Origin: Desulfovibrio sp.
GTDB lineage: Bacteria; Desulfobacterota; Desulfovibrionia; Desulfovibrionales; Desulfovibrionaceae
Direction: 5' to 3'
Length of the DNA: 64,000 nucleotides
Assembly (NCBI GenBank): GCA_016218665.1
Contig: JACRDI010000001.1
Span: 1 to 64,000 of the forward strand
Part shown: positions 52,543 through 62,583 of the stretch, piece by piece
How positions within the stretch are numbered: position 1 is the first letter of the stretch
Layout of the letters: each line of letters begins with the position of its first letter
Made by a program: the position numbers and the translations under genes
Notes under the pieces: model-generated
Seen by the model: the letters and a program-made list of their open reading frames with translations, nothing else
Databases searched by the model: none
Told to the model about the DNA's origin: nothing

Positions 52543-53688
52543 CTAGAACTTGAACTGGGTGGTCTGGCGCCAGGTGTAGTACGCCGGATCACGGAAGTCG
52601 TCGATCAGGTGGGCCGAGAACTCCAGGTCGCACTTCTCGAAGAAGCGCTCCCAGCCGATGCGGTTGGCCCAGTCGCCCAGGCGCTCGTACTTGCGCGCGT
52701 CCTTGGCGTAGGCATCAAGGATCTTCTTGATGACCTTGGTCATGGTCGGCCAGCGCGGGGGCTCGTTCGGGATGAAGGGCACGACGACCTTGGAGAACTT
52801 GGGGGTGGTCATGCGGTTGCTGATCTTGCCGCCGACCATGAGGGCGATGCCGTCACCGTCCTTGTCGGCCAGGGGCATGGCGGGGCACATGGTGTAGCAG
52901 TTGCCGCAGAACATGCAGCGCTCGTTCTTAACGGCAACGGTGTTCACCTGCTTGCCCTGGAACTCGATCTTGGTGGGGCGGATGGCGCCGGTGGGACAGG
53001 CGGCGACGGCCAGGGGCACTTCGCACACGTTGTCCAGGTTCTCGTGGTCGAGGATCGGGGGCTTGCGGTGAATGCCCAGGATGGCGATGTCGGAACAGTG
53101 CACCGCGCCGCACATGTTCAGGCAGCAGGCCATGGAGATGCGCACGGGGGCGGGCAGACGCATGTTCTGGAACTCTTCGAACACCACGTCCATGGTCGCC
53201 TTCACGGTGCCGGAGGCGTCCGTGGCGGGCGTGTGGCAGTGGACCCAGCCCTGGGTGTGCACGATGTTGGTGACGCCGGCGCCGGTGCCGCCAACGGGGA
53301 ACTTGAAGGAACCGCCGGCGAACTTGCGGGCGTTCAGGTTGGCTTTGAGGGCCTTGGCTTCCTCAAGGGTGCCGACCATGAACTCCACGTTGTTGCGGGT
53401 GGTGAAGCGCAGGTGACCGCCGCAGAACTGATCGGCGATGTCGCAGATCTCGCGGATGTTGGTGACCGACATGAGGCGGGCGGCGCCGGCGCGGACGGTG
53501 AAGACCTTGTCGCCGGAGAGGCCCACGTGCATCAGGATGCCGGGCTCGATGATCTCGTGGTAGTCCCAGGCGCCCTTGTTCTTGGCCAGAACCGGGGGCA
53601 GGAACTTGCTGAAGTGCTGGGGACCGATGTCAGTGATGCGGTCCTGCATCGGTTTTTCGGGATTGTATCCGGAAGAAATGAAGGCCAT
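52543..53688 (-). CDS. dsrB: dissimilatory sulfite reductase beta subunit
   Basis: A 381-residue subunit: [42 protein letters not shown] (cysteines of the siroheme/[4Fe-4S] region), and a ferredoxin insert [16 protein letters not shown] with CPTGAIRP. DsrAB reduces sulfite in sulfate respiration. ATG after GGAGG, 20 bp after dsrA. Confidence 0.97.
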   Translation of the reverse strand: MAFISSGYNPEKPMQDRITDIGPQHFSKFLPPVLAKNKGAWDYHEIIEPGILMHVGLSGDKVFTVRAGAARLMSVTNIREICDIADQFCGGHLRFTTRNNVEFMVGTLEEAKALKANLNARKFAGGSFKFPVGGTGAGVTNIVHTQGWVHCHTPATDASGTVKATMDVVFEEFQNMRLPAPVRISMACCLNMCGAVHCSDIAILGIHRKPPILDHENLDNVCEVPLAVAACPTGAIRPTKIEFQGKQVNTVAVKNERCMFCGNCYTMCPAMPLADKDGDGIALMVGGKISNRMTTPKFSKVVVPFIPNEPPRWPTMTKVIKKILDAYAKDARKYERLGDWANRIGWERFFEKCDLEFSAHLIDDFRDPAYYTWRQTTQFKF

Positions 53689-53708
53689 TTTCTTGTCCTC
53701 CTTCTGGG

Positions 53709-55022
53709 TTAGCGCTGGTGCTTGGCGCGGTATTCCGCGATGGTCTTGTTCCAGCCGCCAGTCACTTCCTCTTCCTTCCAGAAGATGTAGGGGTTGTGGC
53801 GGGGCTCCTTCACGTGGCGAGGATCGGCGGTGGTGCCGGTGACCTCGAGCAGGCGGGAGAAGCCAAGACGCTTCAGGGTCTCACCGATGCGCTCGCGGTT
53901 CTTGCCCTCTTCCATCCACCAGTCCCAGGTCGCTTCGACGAACTCTTTGATCTCGTCGTAGGGGGCCTCGGCCTTGATGAAGGGGATGGTCAGGGAGCCC
54001 ATCTGCGGGCCGTCGAGGATCGGGGCCTTGGCGCCGACCAGGATGGACAGGCCGCGGTCGTTGCCGATCTTCAGGGCGCGGGGCATGACGCAGATGCAGT
54101 GCATGCAGCGCACGCATTCCTTGTTGTTGATCTCGAGCTTGCCGCCCTCGTAGCGGATGCACTGGCTCGGGCAACGGTCGATGACTTCAGCCTTGATGTC
54201 GAACTTGCCCCAGTCGCGACCGGCGTAGGCGCCGGCGTTGGGGGCGATCTCGCCGCCGACGTAGGCGGCAACGGCCTTCTGGTCGACGCGGATCTCGTCG
54301 CGCCAGGTGCCGATGAAGCTCATGTCGGAGCGGGCGATGGAGGCCACGCAGCCCAGCGAGCAGCCGTCGAACTTGAACTTGAACTTGTAGGGGAAGGCGG
54401 GGCGGTGCAGTTCGTCCTGGTACTCCTGGGTCAGCTGGTAGCACAGCTCCTGAGAGTCGTAGCAGGCGTACTCGCAGCGGCTCTCGCCGAGGCAGCAGGC
54501 CGGGGTGCGCAGGTTGGAGCCCGAGCCGCCCAGGTCGTTGTTCATCTTGTGGGTCAGCTCGAAGAAGATTTCCTCAAGCTGCGGGGTGGTGGTGCCGAGC
54601 AGCACGATGTCGCCGGTGGCGCCGTGCATGTTGGTCAGACCGGAGCCGCGCAGTTCCCACAGGTCGCAGAGCTGACGCAGGAAGTCGGTCTTGTAGAACA
54701 TGCCGGAGGGCTGGGCCACGCGCACGGTGTGGAAGTGGGCCACGCCGGGGTACTTCTCGGGCTGGTCGCAGTAACGGCCGATGACGCCGCCGCCGTAACC
54801 GAACACGCCCACGATGCCGCCGTGCTTCCAGTGGGTTTCGCCGTCCACATAGGAGAGCTCCAGCAGACCGAGCAGGTCGTCCGGGCACTCAGCGGGGATC
54901 TGGTAGTCGATGCCCTTGGGGTTCGCGTACCGGTGCTCGATCTCCTGCTTGATGTCGGACACAAAGCTGGGCCACGGGCCGCTTTCCAGCTGGTCCAACA
55001 AGGGAGTTTTGTGTTTCGCCAT
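53709..55022 (-). CDS. dsrA: dissimilatory sulfite reductase alpha subunit
   Basis: A 437-residue subunit with [17 protein letters not shown] and [14 protein letters not shown] (cluster/siroheme cysteines) and a ferredoxin domain ([27 protein letters not shown]). ATG after GGAGG. A promoter is proposed at 55198-55227 with a 170-nt leader. Confidence 0.98.
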   Translation of the reverse strand: MAKHKTPLLDQLESGPWPSFVSDIKQEIEHRYANPKGIDYQIPAECPDDLLGLLELSYVDGETHWKHGGIVGVFGYGGGVIGRYCDQPEKYPGVAHFHTVRVAQPSGMFYKTDFLRQLCDLWELRGSGLTNMHGATGDIVLLGTTTPQLEEIFFELTHKMNNDLGGSGSNLRTPACCLGESRCEYACYDSQELCYQLTQEYQDELHRPAFPYKFKFKFDGCSLGCVASIARSDMSFIGTWRDEIRVDQKAVAAYVGGEIAPNAGAYAGRDWGKFDIKAEVIDRCPSQCIRYEGGKLEINNKECVRCMHCICVMPRALKIGNDRGLSILVGAKAPILDGPQMGSLTIPFIKAEAPYDEIKEFVEATWDWWMEEGKNRERIGETLKRLGFSRLLEVTGTTADPRHVKEPRHNPYIFWKEEEVTGGWNKTIAEYRAKHQR

Positions 55023-55404
55023 TCCCTTAACCTCCGTTAGTTGAAGTAAGATGTTGCCACACTCCTGAAACTATCCAGCATGCGCCCGCTGGCGCGCGGA
55101 CTATCGCCGGATGTCTTTCCTCCATCTGGCGAGGCGCTTGTGAATTGGCGAACACAGGCTACCCCAAGCCGTCCAATTCCAGCGCATGATTCCTCATCTG
55201 TTACGGAAAATCCACCGTCTCTGTCAACATAAATCCGGATTAAAGCGCTACTCTCCCAAACATTGCCGTTCAGGAGGGAGGGGGCCGGGCATGGTTGCTT
55301 TCCGCCCCGGCGCAGGGTAAGCAGCTTGCCGCCGAGACCGGCCGACAGGACCGGAGGCACCCGGCCAAACTACTCCAAACCCGACGCGGCAGGCAATCAG
55401 AATC
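55023..55404. other. dsr upstream region
   Basis: The 382-bp gap before dsrA contains the proposed promoter and, in the leader, an inverted pair GAATTGG (55142-55148) / CCAATTC (55173-55179) with a 24-base spacer. The upstream part belongs to the divergent gene at 55405. No gene is seen. Confidence 0.55.
55198..55227 (-). promoter_or_regulatory. proposed dsrA promoter
   Basis: Minus strand TTGACA (55227-55222), 18 bases, TAACAG (55203-55198). The -35 is perfect; the -10 is weak, which would fit activator control. Confidence 0.5.
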
Positions 55405-56151
55405 TTGAACGCGACGCCATTACCTGAACCCGCCTGCGAGCGCTGCGGCACCTGCTGCCGCAAGGGTGGACCGGCGCTCCACGCAGAGGACGCGCATCTG
55501 TTCTCCGGCGAGGACGCCCTTGAGCTTTCCGCCGTCGTCACCTTCCGCCGGGGCGAGCCCATGTTCGACCAGGTGCTGGGCCGCGCCGTTCCCCTGCAAG
55601 AAGAACTGCTGAAGCTGCGCGGCGTTTACGGCGCGTGGACCTGCGCCCATTACGACGCGCGCAGCCGCGCCTGCGGCCTGTACGACCGCCGCCCGGCCGA
55701 GTGCCGCGCCCTCTCCTGCCAGGACACCGCGCCCCTGGCCGCCATGTACGCCAAGAACCGCCTGCGCCGCGCCGACCTGCTGCCCAAGGGGCACGCCATC
55801 CACGCCGTCATAGCCGAGCACGAGGCCCTGGTGCCGGTGGAGCGCATCGCCCCCCTGGCCGAGCTTCTGCGCGCCGGCGGCCAGGAAGGCCTCGACGCCC
55901 AGGACGAGCTTTCCCGCATGGCCCTGGCCGACAAGGCCTTCCGCAAAAGCCTGGCCGAACGCGCGGGCATCGCGCCGGAATATCATGAGTTCTTCCTTGG
56001 CCGCGCTGCTGCCGCCCTGTTCGCCGCCGCCGGGCTTTCCCTGCGCGACGACGCCCGCCTGGGTTGCCGCGTGCAGCCCGACCCCCTCTGGCGGCCGGAG
56101 GCCGCCTCACCCAACGCCAACCTGAAAAGCGCATCGGAGCCCCTGCCATGA
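55405..56151 (+). CDS. YkgJ-type cysteine cluster protein
   Basis: A 248-residue protein: CERCGTCCRKGG (residues about 11-22), CAHYDARSRACGLYDRRPAECRALSC. Cys set of the YkgJ/UPF0153 family (zinc or Fe-S binding, unknown function). No ATG exists before the cysteine motif, so a TTG start at 55405 is proposed, with poor ribosome site; the true start is uncertain. Overlaps the next gene by ATGA. Confidence 0.75.
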   Translation: MNATPLPEPACERCGTCCRKGGPALHAEDAHLFSGEDALELSAVVTFRRGEPMFDQVLGRAVPLQEELLKLRGVYGAWTCAHYDARSRACGLYDRRPAECRALSCQDTAPLAAMYAKNRLRRADLLPKGHAIHAVIAEHEALVPVERIAPLAELLRAGGQEGLDAQDELSRMALADKAFRKSLAERAGIAPEYHEFFLGRAAAALFAAAGLSLRDDARLGCRVQPDPLWRPEAASPNANLKSASEPLP

Positions 56152-56405
56152 AAGACGATCTCGGCGTTTACTACTACCCCGCCCCGCAGCACCCGGAGGC
56201 CCGCATGTACGTGCGCCGCTTCGGCGGACGCATAGAGTTCCGCATGTGGCACCGCGACGACGCGAACGTGTGGGACAAGCACCAGTGGCTGCCCTATCAG
56301 GTCATCGAGCAGGCCGCGGCCATGTTCAAGGCCAGCGGCAAGGAGACCGATCCCACCACCCTGTATGACGTGGCCGTGGCCGAGCGCCTGCTGGCCGACG
56401 AGTAG
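56148..56405 (+). CDS. small hypothetical protein
   Basis: An 85-residue protein (MKDDLGVYYYPAPQ...) rich in aromatic residues and charges, no motif recognised. ATG overlaps the upstream stop (ATGA), so translation is coupled to the YkgJ-type gene. 12 bp before the antiporter gene. Confidence 0.7.
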   Translation: MKDDLGVYYYPAPQHPEARMYVRRFGGRIEFRMWHRDDANVWDKHQWLPYQVIEQAAAMFKASGKETDPTTLYDVAVAERLLADE

Positions 56406-56417
56406 GCGGTCCGGCGC

Positions 56418-57653
56418 ATGCGCAAGCTCCTGCCGCTCATCCTGGCGGCGCTCATCACCCTGCCGGGCCTGTGGCTGCGGCTTGCGGGCATCCACCTGGA
56501 CGCCCCGTCCATGGCCCTCATCTCGGGCCTGGCCATCCTGGGCGCGTCCTTCCTGCTGCTGTGGGCCTGCGACGTGGCCCAGATGGACATTCCCCAGACC
56601 CTGGCGCTGGCCGTGGTGGCGCTCATCGCCGTGCTGCCGGAGTACGCCGTGGACATGTACTTCACCTGGCAGGCGGGCAAGTATCCGGAGTCGGACTACG
56701 CCCACTACGCCATCGCCAACATGACCGGAGCCAACCGTCTGCTCATCGGCGTGGCCTGGTCGGCCATCGCGGGGCTGCACTGGATGCGCACCCGCCGCCG
56801 CGTGCACCTGGACATGGAGCAGCGCACCGAGGTGCTGTTCCTCGGCCTGGCCACGGCCTACGCCTTCCTCATTCCCATAAAAGGCAGCCTAGCCTGGTAC
56901 GACGGCCTCGTGTTCCTGGCGCTCTACGGCTGGTACATCCGCCTGGCCAGCCAGCGCCCCTGCCAGGAGTGCGAACTGGAGGGCCCGGCGGAGCTCATCG
57001 GCGCGCTGCCCAGGGCCCGCCGCAGGCAGGCCACCATCGCCCTGTTCCTCTTCGCGGCCGGGGTCATCCTGGCCAACGCCGAGCCCTTCAGCGAGAATCT
57101 CGTGGCCACGGGCAAGGTCTTCGGCATCAACGAGTTCCTGCTGGTGCAGTGGCTGGCGCCCATCGCCAGCGAGGCCCCGGAGTTCATCGTGGCCATCATG
57201 TTCGTGCTGCGCGGGCAGGCGGCCACGGCCATGGGCAGCCTGGTCTCCAGCAAGCTGAACCAGTGGACGCTCTTGGTGGGCATGATCCCCGGCGTGTACG
57301 GCCTCTCCAGCGGCACCTTCGAGCACCCGCTGCCCCTTGGCCCCTTCCAGATGCACGAGATCTTCCTCACCGCGGCCCAGTCGCTCATGGCCGTGGCGCT
57401 GCTGGCCTCGCTGTCCCTGGGGCCGAAGGCGGCGGTGCTGCTCTTCGTCATGTTCACCGGGCAGCTGCTGAGCCCCTACGTCGTGGAGGGCCTGAACCTG
57501 CCCGAGCTGCCCTGGGGAAATGGAACGGACGGCCTGCACCAGCTCTTCAGCGCGGGCTATGTGGCCCTGTTCCTGGCCATCGCCTGGGTGAAGCGGCACG
57601 ACCTGTGGGAACTGCGCAAGGGCGCGCGCGTGGAGCAGCACATCATCCAGTGA
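56418..57653 (+). CDS. sodium/calcium exchanger-family membrane transporter
   Basis: A 411-residue integral membrane protein with about ten segments. Two alpha-like repeats: IAVLPEYAVDMYFTW...NMTGANRLLIG and IASEAPEFIVAIM...SLVSSKLNQWTLLVG, the acidic/Ser pattern of CaCA exchangers. Moves a divalent cation against Na+ or H+. Last gene of a three-gene run. Confidence 0.85.
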   Translation: MRKLLPLILAALITLPGLWLRLAGIHLDAPSMALISGLAILGASFLLLWACDVAQMDIPQTLALAVVALIAVLPEYAVDMYFTWQAGKYPESDYAHYAIANMTGANRLLIGVAWSAIAGLHWMRTRRRVHLDMEQRTEVLFLGLATAYAFLIPIKGSLAWYDGLVFLALYGWYIRLASQRPCQECELEGPAELIGALPRARRRQATIALFLFAAGVILANAEPFSENLVATGKVFGINEFLLVQWLAPIASEAPEFIVAIMFVLRGQAATAMGSLVSSKLNQWTLLVGMIPGVYGLSSGTFEHPLPLGPFQMHEIFLTAAQSLMAVALLASLSLGPKAAVLLFVMFTGQLLSPYVVEGLNLPELPWGNGTDGLHQLFSAGYVALFLAIAWVKRHDLWELRKGARVEQHIIQ

Positions 57654-57732
57654 TTGCACGGCAAGTGATCGCACGGCGGGGCATCTCGTCCCGCCGCCCA
57701 GGCCCTGGCCACCACCGACAAGGCCGGCGCGT

Positions 57733-59448
57733 ATGACAGACCAGACAGCGGAACCCGATACACATTCCGGAGCGCAAGTGCGGCGGGATCTCCCCGTGCC
57801 CATGCGCGACGGGGTCATCCTGCGCGCGGACCTCTGGACCTCACCGGCCGGGGAGCCCCGCCCGGCCCTCATCTGCCGCACGCCCTACGGCAAGGACTCC
57901 GACGCCGCCGAGCTGCGCCTGGCGGCCAAGGCGGTCGCGCGCGGCTACGCGGTGCTGCTGCAGGACGTGCGCGGGCGCCACGCCTCGGACGGCGCGTTTG
58001 AGCCCCACGTCCACGAGGGCCGCGACGGCCACGACACCATCGAGTGGGCCGCCGCGCAGCCCTGGTGCGACGGCCGCGTGGGAACTTTCGGCCTGTCGTA
58101 TCCCGGCTGCGCCCAGTGGCTGGCCGCGGTGGAAGCCCCGCCGCACCTGCTGGCCCTGGCTCCGGCCATGGCCTACGGCCGGCTGCGCGAGGCCGCCCGC
58201 TACCGGGGAATTTTCGACGCCGACTGGCTGCGCTGGGCCTGGCTGTACATGGCCCCGGACACGCGCCGCCACCTGGACCTGCCCGGCCCCCAGAGCGTCG
58301 GCGAGGCCTTCGAGGCCTGGGAGCGCGAAGGGTTCGAGGAAACCTTCGCCGACCTGCCCCTGGGGGACTTTGACGACCTGCGCACGGCCGCGCCCTATCT
58401 GTCCCAATGGCTGGCCCAGCCGCCCTCCTCGCCCTGGTGGGACTTCGGCGACATCGTGGAGCGCCTGGACCGGGTGACGGCCGCGGTGCTGCACCTGGAC
58501 GGCTGGCTGAACGACGCCTGCGGGCCGCGCGGGGCCCAGGCCTGCCATGCGGCCCTTTGCGCCGCGCAGGGCGGCTCACGCTCGCGCCTCGTCCTCGGTC
58601 CCTGGTCCCACGGCGTGCCGGCCGTCACCGGCGGCTGGCGCGAGGGCGGCCGCGACTTCGGGCCGGGCGCGTTTCTCGACTACGACGCCCTGGTGCTGGA
58701 CTTCATGGACGAGCACGTGCGCGGCATTCCGGGTCCCCAGGGGCGCGCCGCGCCGGTGCGCTTCTTCGTCATGGGCGAGAACCGCTGGCGCGAGGCCGAG
58801 ACCTGGCCGCCGGCCCCGCTGCGCGAACACGCGCTGCACTTCGGCCCGGCCGGGGCGCTGGCGCAGCAGCCGCCGCAGACCCCGGGGGCCGGCGCCTTTG
58901 ACAACGACCCGGCGCGGCCGGTCCAGGCCCTGCCCTCCCGCGCCTCCAGCCCGGCGGAGCAGGCGGCCTTTCTCGCGGCCCACGCGGGCAGGCTGCTGGT
59001 GTTCGAGACCGCGCCCATGGAGGAGACGCTGACGGTGGCGGGCGAGATCCGGGCGGAACTTTTCGTCAGCGCCGACGCGCCGGACGCCGACCTCGTGCTC
59101 ATCCTGCAGGACGTGGCCCCGGACGGGACCGCCTGCCTGCTCATGGACCCGCGCGCCGGGGCCGTGCGGCTTTCAGTGGCGGAGGGACCGGAGCCCCGGC
59201 TGCTGGCGCCGGGCGAAACGCGCCGGGTGGAGCTTTGCGGCCTGTGGACGGCCAACGCCTTCCCGGCCGGGCATCGCGTGCGGGCCATCCTCTGCGCCGG
59301 CTGGCACCCGGCGCTGGCCCGCAACCCGCAGACCGGCATGAGCGAAGCCCAAAGCGCCGAGACCCGCCCCGCACGCATCGCCCTGCACCACGGGCCGGAC
59401 ACGGCCAGCCGGATCATGCTGCCCGCCGCGCAGGGCGCACGGTCTTAA
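57733..59448 (+). CDS. CocE/NonD-family hydrolase
   Basis: A 571-residue alpha/beta hydrolase: nucleophile Ser in GTFGLSYPGCAQWL (residues about 117-130), DVRGRHASDG before, GPWSHG with His after, and a C-terminal jelly-roll (X-Pro dipeptidyl-peptidase C-like). Cleaves acyl esters or amides; substrate unknown. No signal peptide. Confidence 0.88.
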   Translation: MTDQTAEPDTHSGAQVRRDLPVPMRDGVILRADLWTSPAGEPRPALICRTPYGKDSDAAELRLAAKAVARGYAVLLQDVRGRHASDGAFEPHVHEGRDGHDTIEWAAAQPWCDGRVGTFGLSYPGCAQWLAAVEAPPHLLALAPAMAYGRLREAARYRGIFDADWLRWAWLYMAPDTRRHLDLPGPQSVGEAFEAWEREGFEETFADLPLGDFDDLRTAAPYLSQWLAQPPSSPWWDFGDIVERLDRVTAAVLHLDGWLNDACGPRGAQACHAALCAAQGGSRSRLVLGPWSHGVPAVTGGWREGGRDFGPGAFLDYDALVLDFMDEHVRGIPGPQGRAAPVRFFVMGENRWREAETWPPAPLREHALHFGPAGALAQQPPQTPGAGAFDNDPARPVQALPSRASSPAEQAAFLAAHAGRLLVFETAPMEETLTVAGEIRAELFVSADAPDADLVLILQDVAPDGTACLLMDPRAGAVRLSVAEGPEPRLLAPGETRRVELCGLWTANAFPAGHRVRAILCAGWHPALARNPQTGMSEAQSAETRPARIALHHGPDTASRIMLPAAQGARS

Positions 59449-59466
59449 AACAGCCAAGGAGAACGC

Positions 59467-60063
59467 ATGACAGACAAGCCCACCCCCATCGGCGTCAGCG
59501 TGGACGACATCCTGGCGGCCATGGGCCAGGCCGACGGCTACCTGGACATCACCCCGGACGACGCCCTGGCCCTGTACCGCCTGGCCCTTGCCCACGCGGT
59601 GGAGCGCGTGCGCCTGCGCCTCACCGTGGGCCGGCTCATGACGCGCGAGGTGCACACCCTGGCCCCGGAGACCCCGGCCGTGGAGGTGGCGCGGATGCTG
59701 GCCCAGGCGGGCGTTTCCGGCGCGCCCGTTGTGGAGGGCGGCCAACTCGTCGGCGTGGTCAGCATCAAGGACTTTCTGCCCCGGCTCGGCCTGCCCAGGC
59801 AGTCCACGCCCATGGCCCTGGTGGCGGGGCTCGTCAGCGGAGAGTTGTGCGCCGCGGGCGACTTTCCCGGCGTCAGCGCCCGCGAGCTCATGACCTCCCC
59901 GGCGCTCACCGTGGGACCGGACACGCCCGTGGGCGAGGCGGCGGCGCTCATGGACGGACGCGGCATCAACCGCCTGCCCGTGGTGGAGGTCGGCAGGCTC
60001 GTGGGCATCATCACCCGGGGCGACGTGGTGCGCGCCTCGCAGTCCCTGAAAATCGCGGAGTAG
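59467..60063 (+). CDS. CBS-domain protein
   Basis: A 198-residue protein with two CBS motifs: VGRLMTREVHTLAPETP...GVVSIKDFL (about 55-100) and ARELMTSPALTVGPDTP...GIITRGDVV (about 140-192). Likely binds adenine nucleotides. Four bases before the HPP protein, so likely a functional pair. Confidence 0.88.
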   Translation: MTDKPTPIGVSVDDILAAMGQADGYLDITPDDALALYRLALAHAVERVRLRLTVGRLMTREVHTLAPETPAVEVARMLAQAGVSGAPVVEGGQLVGVVSIKDFLPRLGLPRQSTPMALVAGLVSGELCAAGDFPGVSARELMTSPALTVGPDTPVGEAAALMDGRGINRLPVVEVGRLVGIITRGDVVRASQSLKIAE

Positions 60064-60066
60064 GCA

Positions 60067-60603
60067 TTGGAATTTTTCGCCAAGATGCGCGGCGCGGGCA
60101 AGAGCCCCCCGCGCGTGCGCAAGACAGAGATCGTCTCGTCGTTCCTGGGATCGCTGGCGGGCATGGCGCTGCTCGGCTGGCTGCACGCCAACGTGGCCGA
60201 CCCGGCCGACCAGGTGCTGCTCATCGGCTCCTTCGCGGCCTCGGCGGTGCTGCTCTTCGCCGCGCCCAAAAGCCCCCTGGCCCAGCCCCGGAACCTGCTG
60301 GGCGGACATGCGCTCTCGGCCGTCATCGGGGTAAGCGTCCGCCTGGCCCTGCCGGAGCCGCTGTGGCTCAGCGCCGCCCTGGCCGTGGCCACGGCCATCG
60401 CGGTGATGCACATGACCAAGACCCTGCACCCCCCGGGAGGGGCCACGGCCTTCATCGCCGTCACCGGCGGGCCCAAGCTCACGGCCCTGGGCTATCTGTA
60501 CGTGGTGTCTCCGGCCCTGGCGGGCGCGCTCATCCTGCTGTGCGTGGCCCTTGCGACCAACGCCCTCACGCCCGGCAGGCGCTATCCGGAGTACTGGTGG
60601 TAG
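60067..60603 (+). CDS. HPP-family membrane protein
   Basis: A 178-residue protein with five membrane segments and the family motif KTLHPPGGATAF (residues about 118-129). TTG start at 60067 has GGAG upstream; ATG 60085 is an alternative. HPP proteins, often with CBS domains, include nitrite transporters. Its end overlaps the convergent ClC gene by 38 bp. Confidence 0.87.
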   Translation: MEFFAKMRGAGKSPPRVRKTEIVSSFLGSLAGMALLGWLHANVADPADQVLLIGSFAASAVLLFAAPKSPLAQPRNLLGGHALSAVIGVSVRLALPEPLWLSAALAVATAIAVMHMTKTLHPPGGATAFIAVTGGPKLTALGYLYVVSPALAGALILLCVALATNALTPGRRYPEYWW

Positions 60604-62437
60604 CGAGGCCCGCGGCCTCCTGCTGCTCGCGCACACGGCGGATGCCGTCGGCGTAGGCCTCGAACACGGACCGGCGGTCCAGCATGCCCAGCAGTTCGCC
60701 GCAGCCGTCGCCGGTCAGCACGGGCAGCTGGGCGTAGCCGCTCTCCAGAAACTTCTGCAGGGCGCTGTACAGGTCCTCCTCCGGCGTCACCCCGACCAGG
60801 GGCCCCATGAGGTCGTGGGCCAGCAGCAGGTCGTACAGATCCTCCTCGAACACCAGGCCGCGCACGCGGTGCATGTCCAGCATGCCCACCAGGGTTCCGT
60901 CCGCCCCGCGCACCGGGAAGCTGCGGCCCTCGCTTGAGCGCATGAGGTCCGCCACCACGGCCAGGGTGGACCCGGCCTCCAGCACCATCGCCGCGCCGGG
61001 CGCATAGTGCGCGCCCACGGTGCGCTCCTCCAGCAGGTTCACGGTGGCGTCCGCCGCGTGGGCCGGGGAGTCGAACTTGCTCTCCACCTGGTTGTCGTAC
61101 AGCGACACCCGCCGGCACAGCGCGATGCACAGGGCCGAAGCGAGCATGAGCGGGGCCAGCAGCCCATACCCGCGCGAAAGCTCGCAGACCATCACCAGCG
61201 GCCCGATGGGTGCCTTGGCGATGCCCGAGAAGAAGGCCGCCATGCCCACCAGCACGTAGCTGCCCGGCTCCGGCGCTATGCCTGGCCAGTATTCATGCGC
61301 CAGCTGCCCCACCACCCCGCCGGAGAGCCCGCCCACAAAGAGCGCCGGGGCGAACATGCCGCCGCTCATGCCCGAGCCGATGGTCAGGCTCGTGGTCAGC
61401 GTCTTGCCCAGCACCATGACGCAGAGCATGAGCGCGGGCACCTGGCCCAGGATGGCCATTTCCAGCCAGCCGTAGCCGCCGGAGAGCGCCTGCGGGAAGA
61501 GCGCGCCCACGCTGCCCGCCAGCAAGCCGCCCAGGCCCAGGGTCCACATGATGCCGAGCCGCTCCCGCACGGGGGCGAAGAGCCGCGTCTTGCAGGCCCG
61601 GAAGGTGCCGATGAAGAGAAACGCCGCGCCCGAGCAGACCAGCGCGAGGACGGCATAAAAAATCAGCTCGCGCGGATCGCGGAACTGGAAGGCCGGGGCG
61701 GCCAGGATGTGCTCGGTGCCGAAGAAGAAGGTGAACACGCTGTAGGCCGTCACGGAACTCATGACCGCGGGCAGGATGGCTTCGGCCTCGAAGTCCTCGC
61801 GGTAGATGACCTCCACCGCCGTGAGTGCCCCGCCCAGCGGCGCGCGGAAGATGGCCCCCATGCCCCCGGCCGCGCCGGCCAGCAGCAGCAGCCTGCGCTC
61901 CCTGGCCGAAAGCCCGAACCGCTGCGCCAGCCAGGAGCCGATGCCGCCGCCGATCTGGGCGATGGGCCCCTCGCGTCCGGCGCTGCCGCCTGTGGCGATG
62001 GTGAGGATGGAGGCCAGCCCCCGGATGACGGGCACGCGGGGCGGCACCACGCCCCCGGCGCGATGGAAGGCGCGCGTGGTGGCGTCGGTGCCGTCGGTGC
62101 CGGCGGTGACGGTCTCAGGAATAAAGCGCTGGATGAAGTACCCAGTGAGAAGCCCGGCCAGCGAGGTAAGCACGGGCACCAGCCAAGGGCGGTACTCGCC
62201 CGGCTCCATGTCGAAGAGATGCTCGCCCGCCGGGCTGGGCAGGGTGAGGCCGGCCAGATGGCGCAGCAGGAAGGTCTGCAGCCATTCGATGGACACGAAG
62301 TAGAGGCAGGCGGCCAGCCCGGCGGCCAATCCCACGGCGATGCCGTAGGCCAGCCAACGCCAGGAGTGCGCGTGGCGCAACGCGGCAATGGCCCGGGCGA
62401 AGGCGGCGGCACGCTGCTTGGCTGATGTGATGGGCAT
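60566..62437 (-). CDS. ClC chloride channel/antiporter with C-terminal CBS domains
   Basis: A 623-residue protein. ClC core (about 30-445) with GGSAGREGPIAQIGGG and GSGMSGGMFAPALFVGG; two CBS domains at about 480-600. Moves chloride or fluoride. Weak ribosome site before ATG 62437. Confidence 0.93.
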   Translation of the reverse strand: MPITSAKQRAAAFARAIAALRHAHSWRWLAYGIAVGLAAGLAACLYFVSIEWLQTFLLRHLAGLTLPSPAGEHLFDMEPGEYRPWLVPVLTSLAGLLTGYFIQRFIPETVTAGTDGTDATTRAFHRAGGVVPPRVPVIRGLASILTIATGGSAGREGPIAQIGGGIGSWLAQRFGLSARERRLLLLAGAAGGMGAIFRAPLGGALTAVEVIYREDFEAEAILPAVMSSVTAYSVFTFFFGTEHILAAPAFQFRDPRELIFYAVLALVCSGAAFLFIGTFRACKTRLFAPVRERLGIMWTLGLGGLLAGSVGALFPQALSGGYGWLEMAILGQVPALMLCVMVLGKTLTTSLTIGSGMSGGMFAPALFVGGLSGGVVGQLAHEYWPGIAPEPGSYVLVGMAAFFSGIAKAPIGPLVMVCELSRGYGLLAPLMLASALCIALCRRVSLYDNQVESKFDSPAHAADATVNLLEERTVGAHYAPGAAMVLEAGSTLAVVADLMRSSEGRSFPVRGADGTLVGMLDMHRVRGLVFEEDLYDLLLAHDLMGPLVGVTPEEDLYSALQKFLESGYAQLPVLTGDGCGELLGMLDRRSVFEAYADGIRRVREQQEAAGLATTSTPDSACRA

Positions 62438-62583
62438 GCCCCGAATGGCTACGCCCGCTCAGGACCGGAGTCAACGGCGCGGGGGCTTTTGCGTAGCCGC
62501 AGTCCGTGCGTTTCCCTTGCTTCCGCACCCGGCTCCGCATAAGGAGCTATCTTGGGGCCCATACGGCCCGAAGGAGCGACTTC

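Noticed and set aside
62438-62583. Possible manganese (yybP-ykoY) riboswitch before terC
   Set aside because: The 146-bp gap is short and the conserved loop sequences of that class are not visible.
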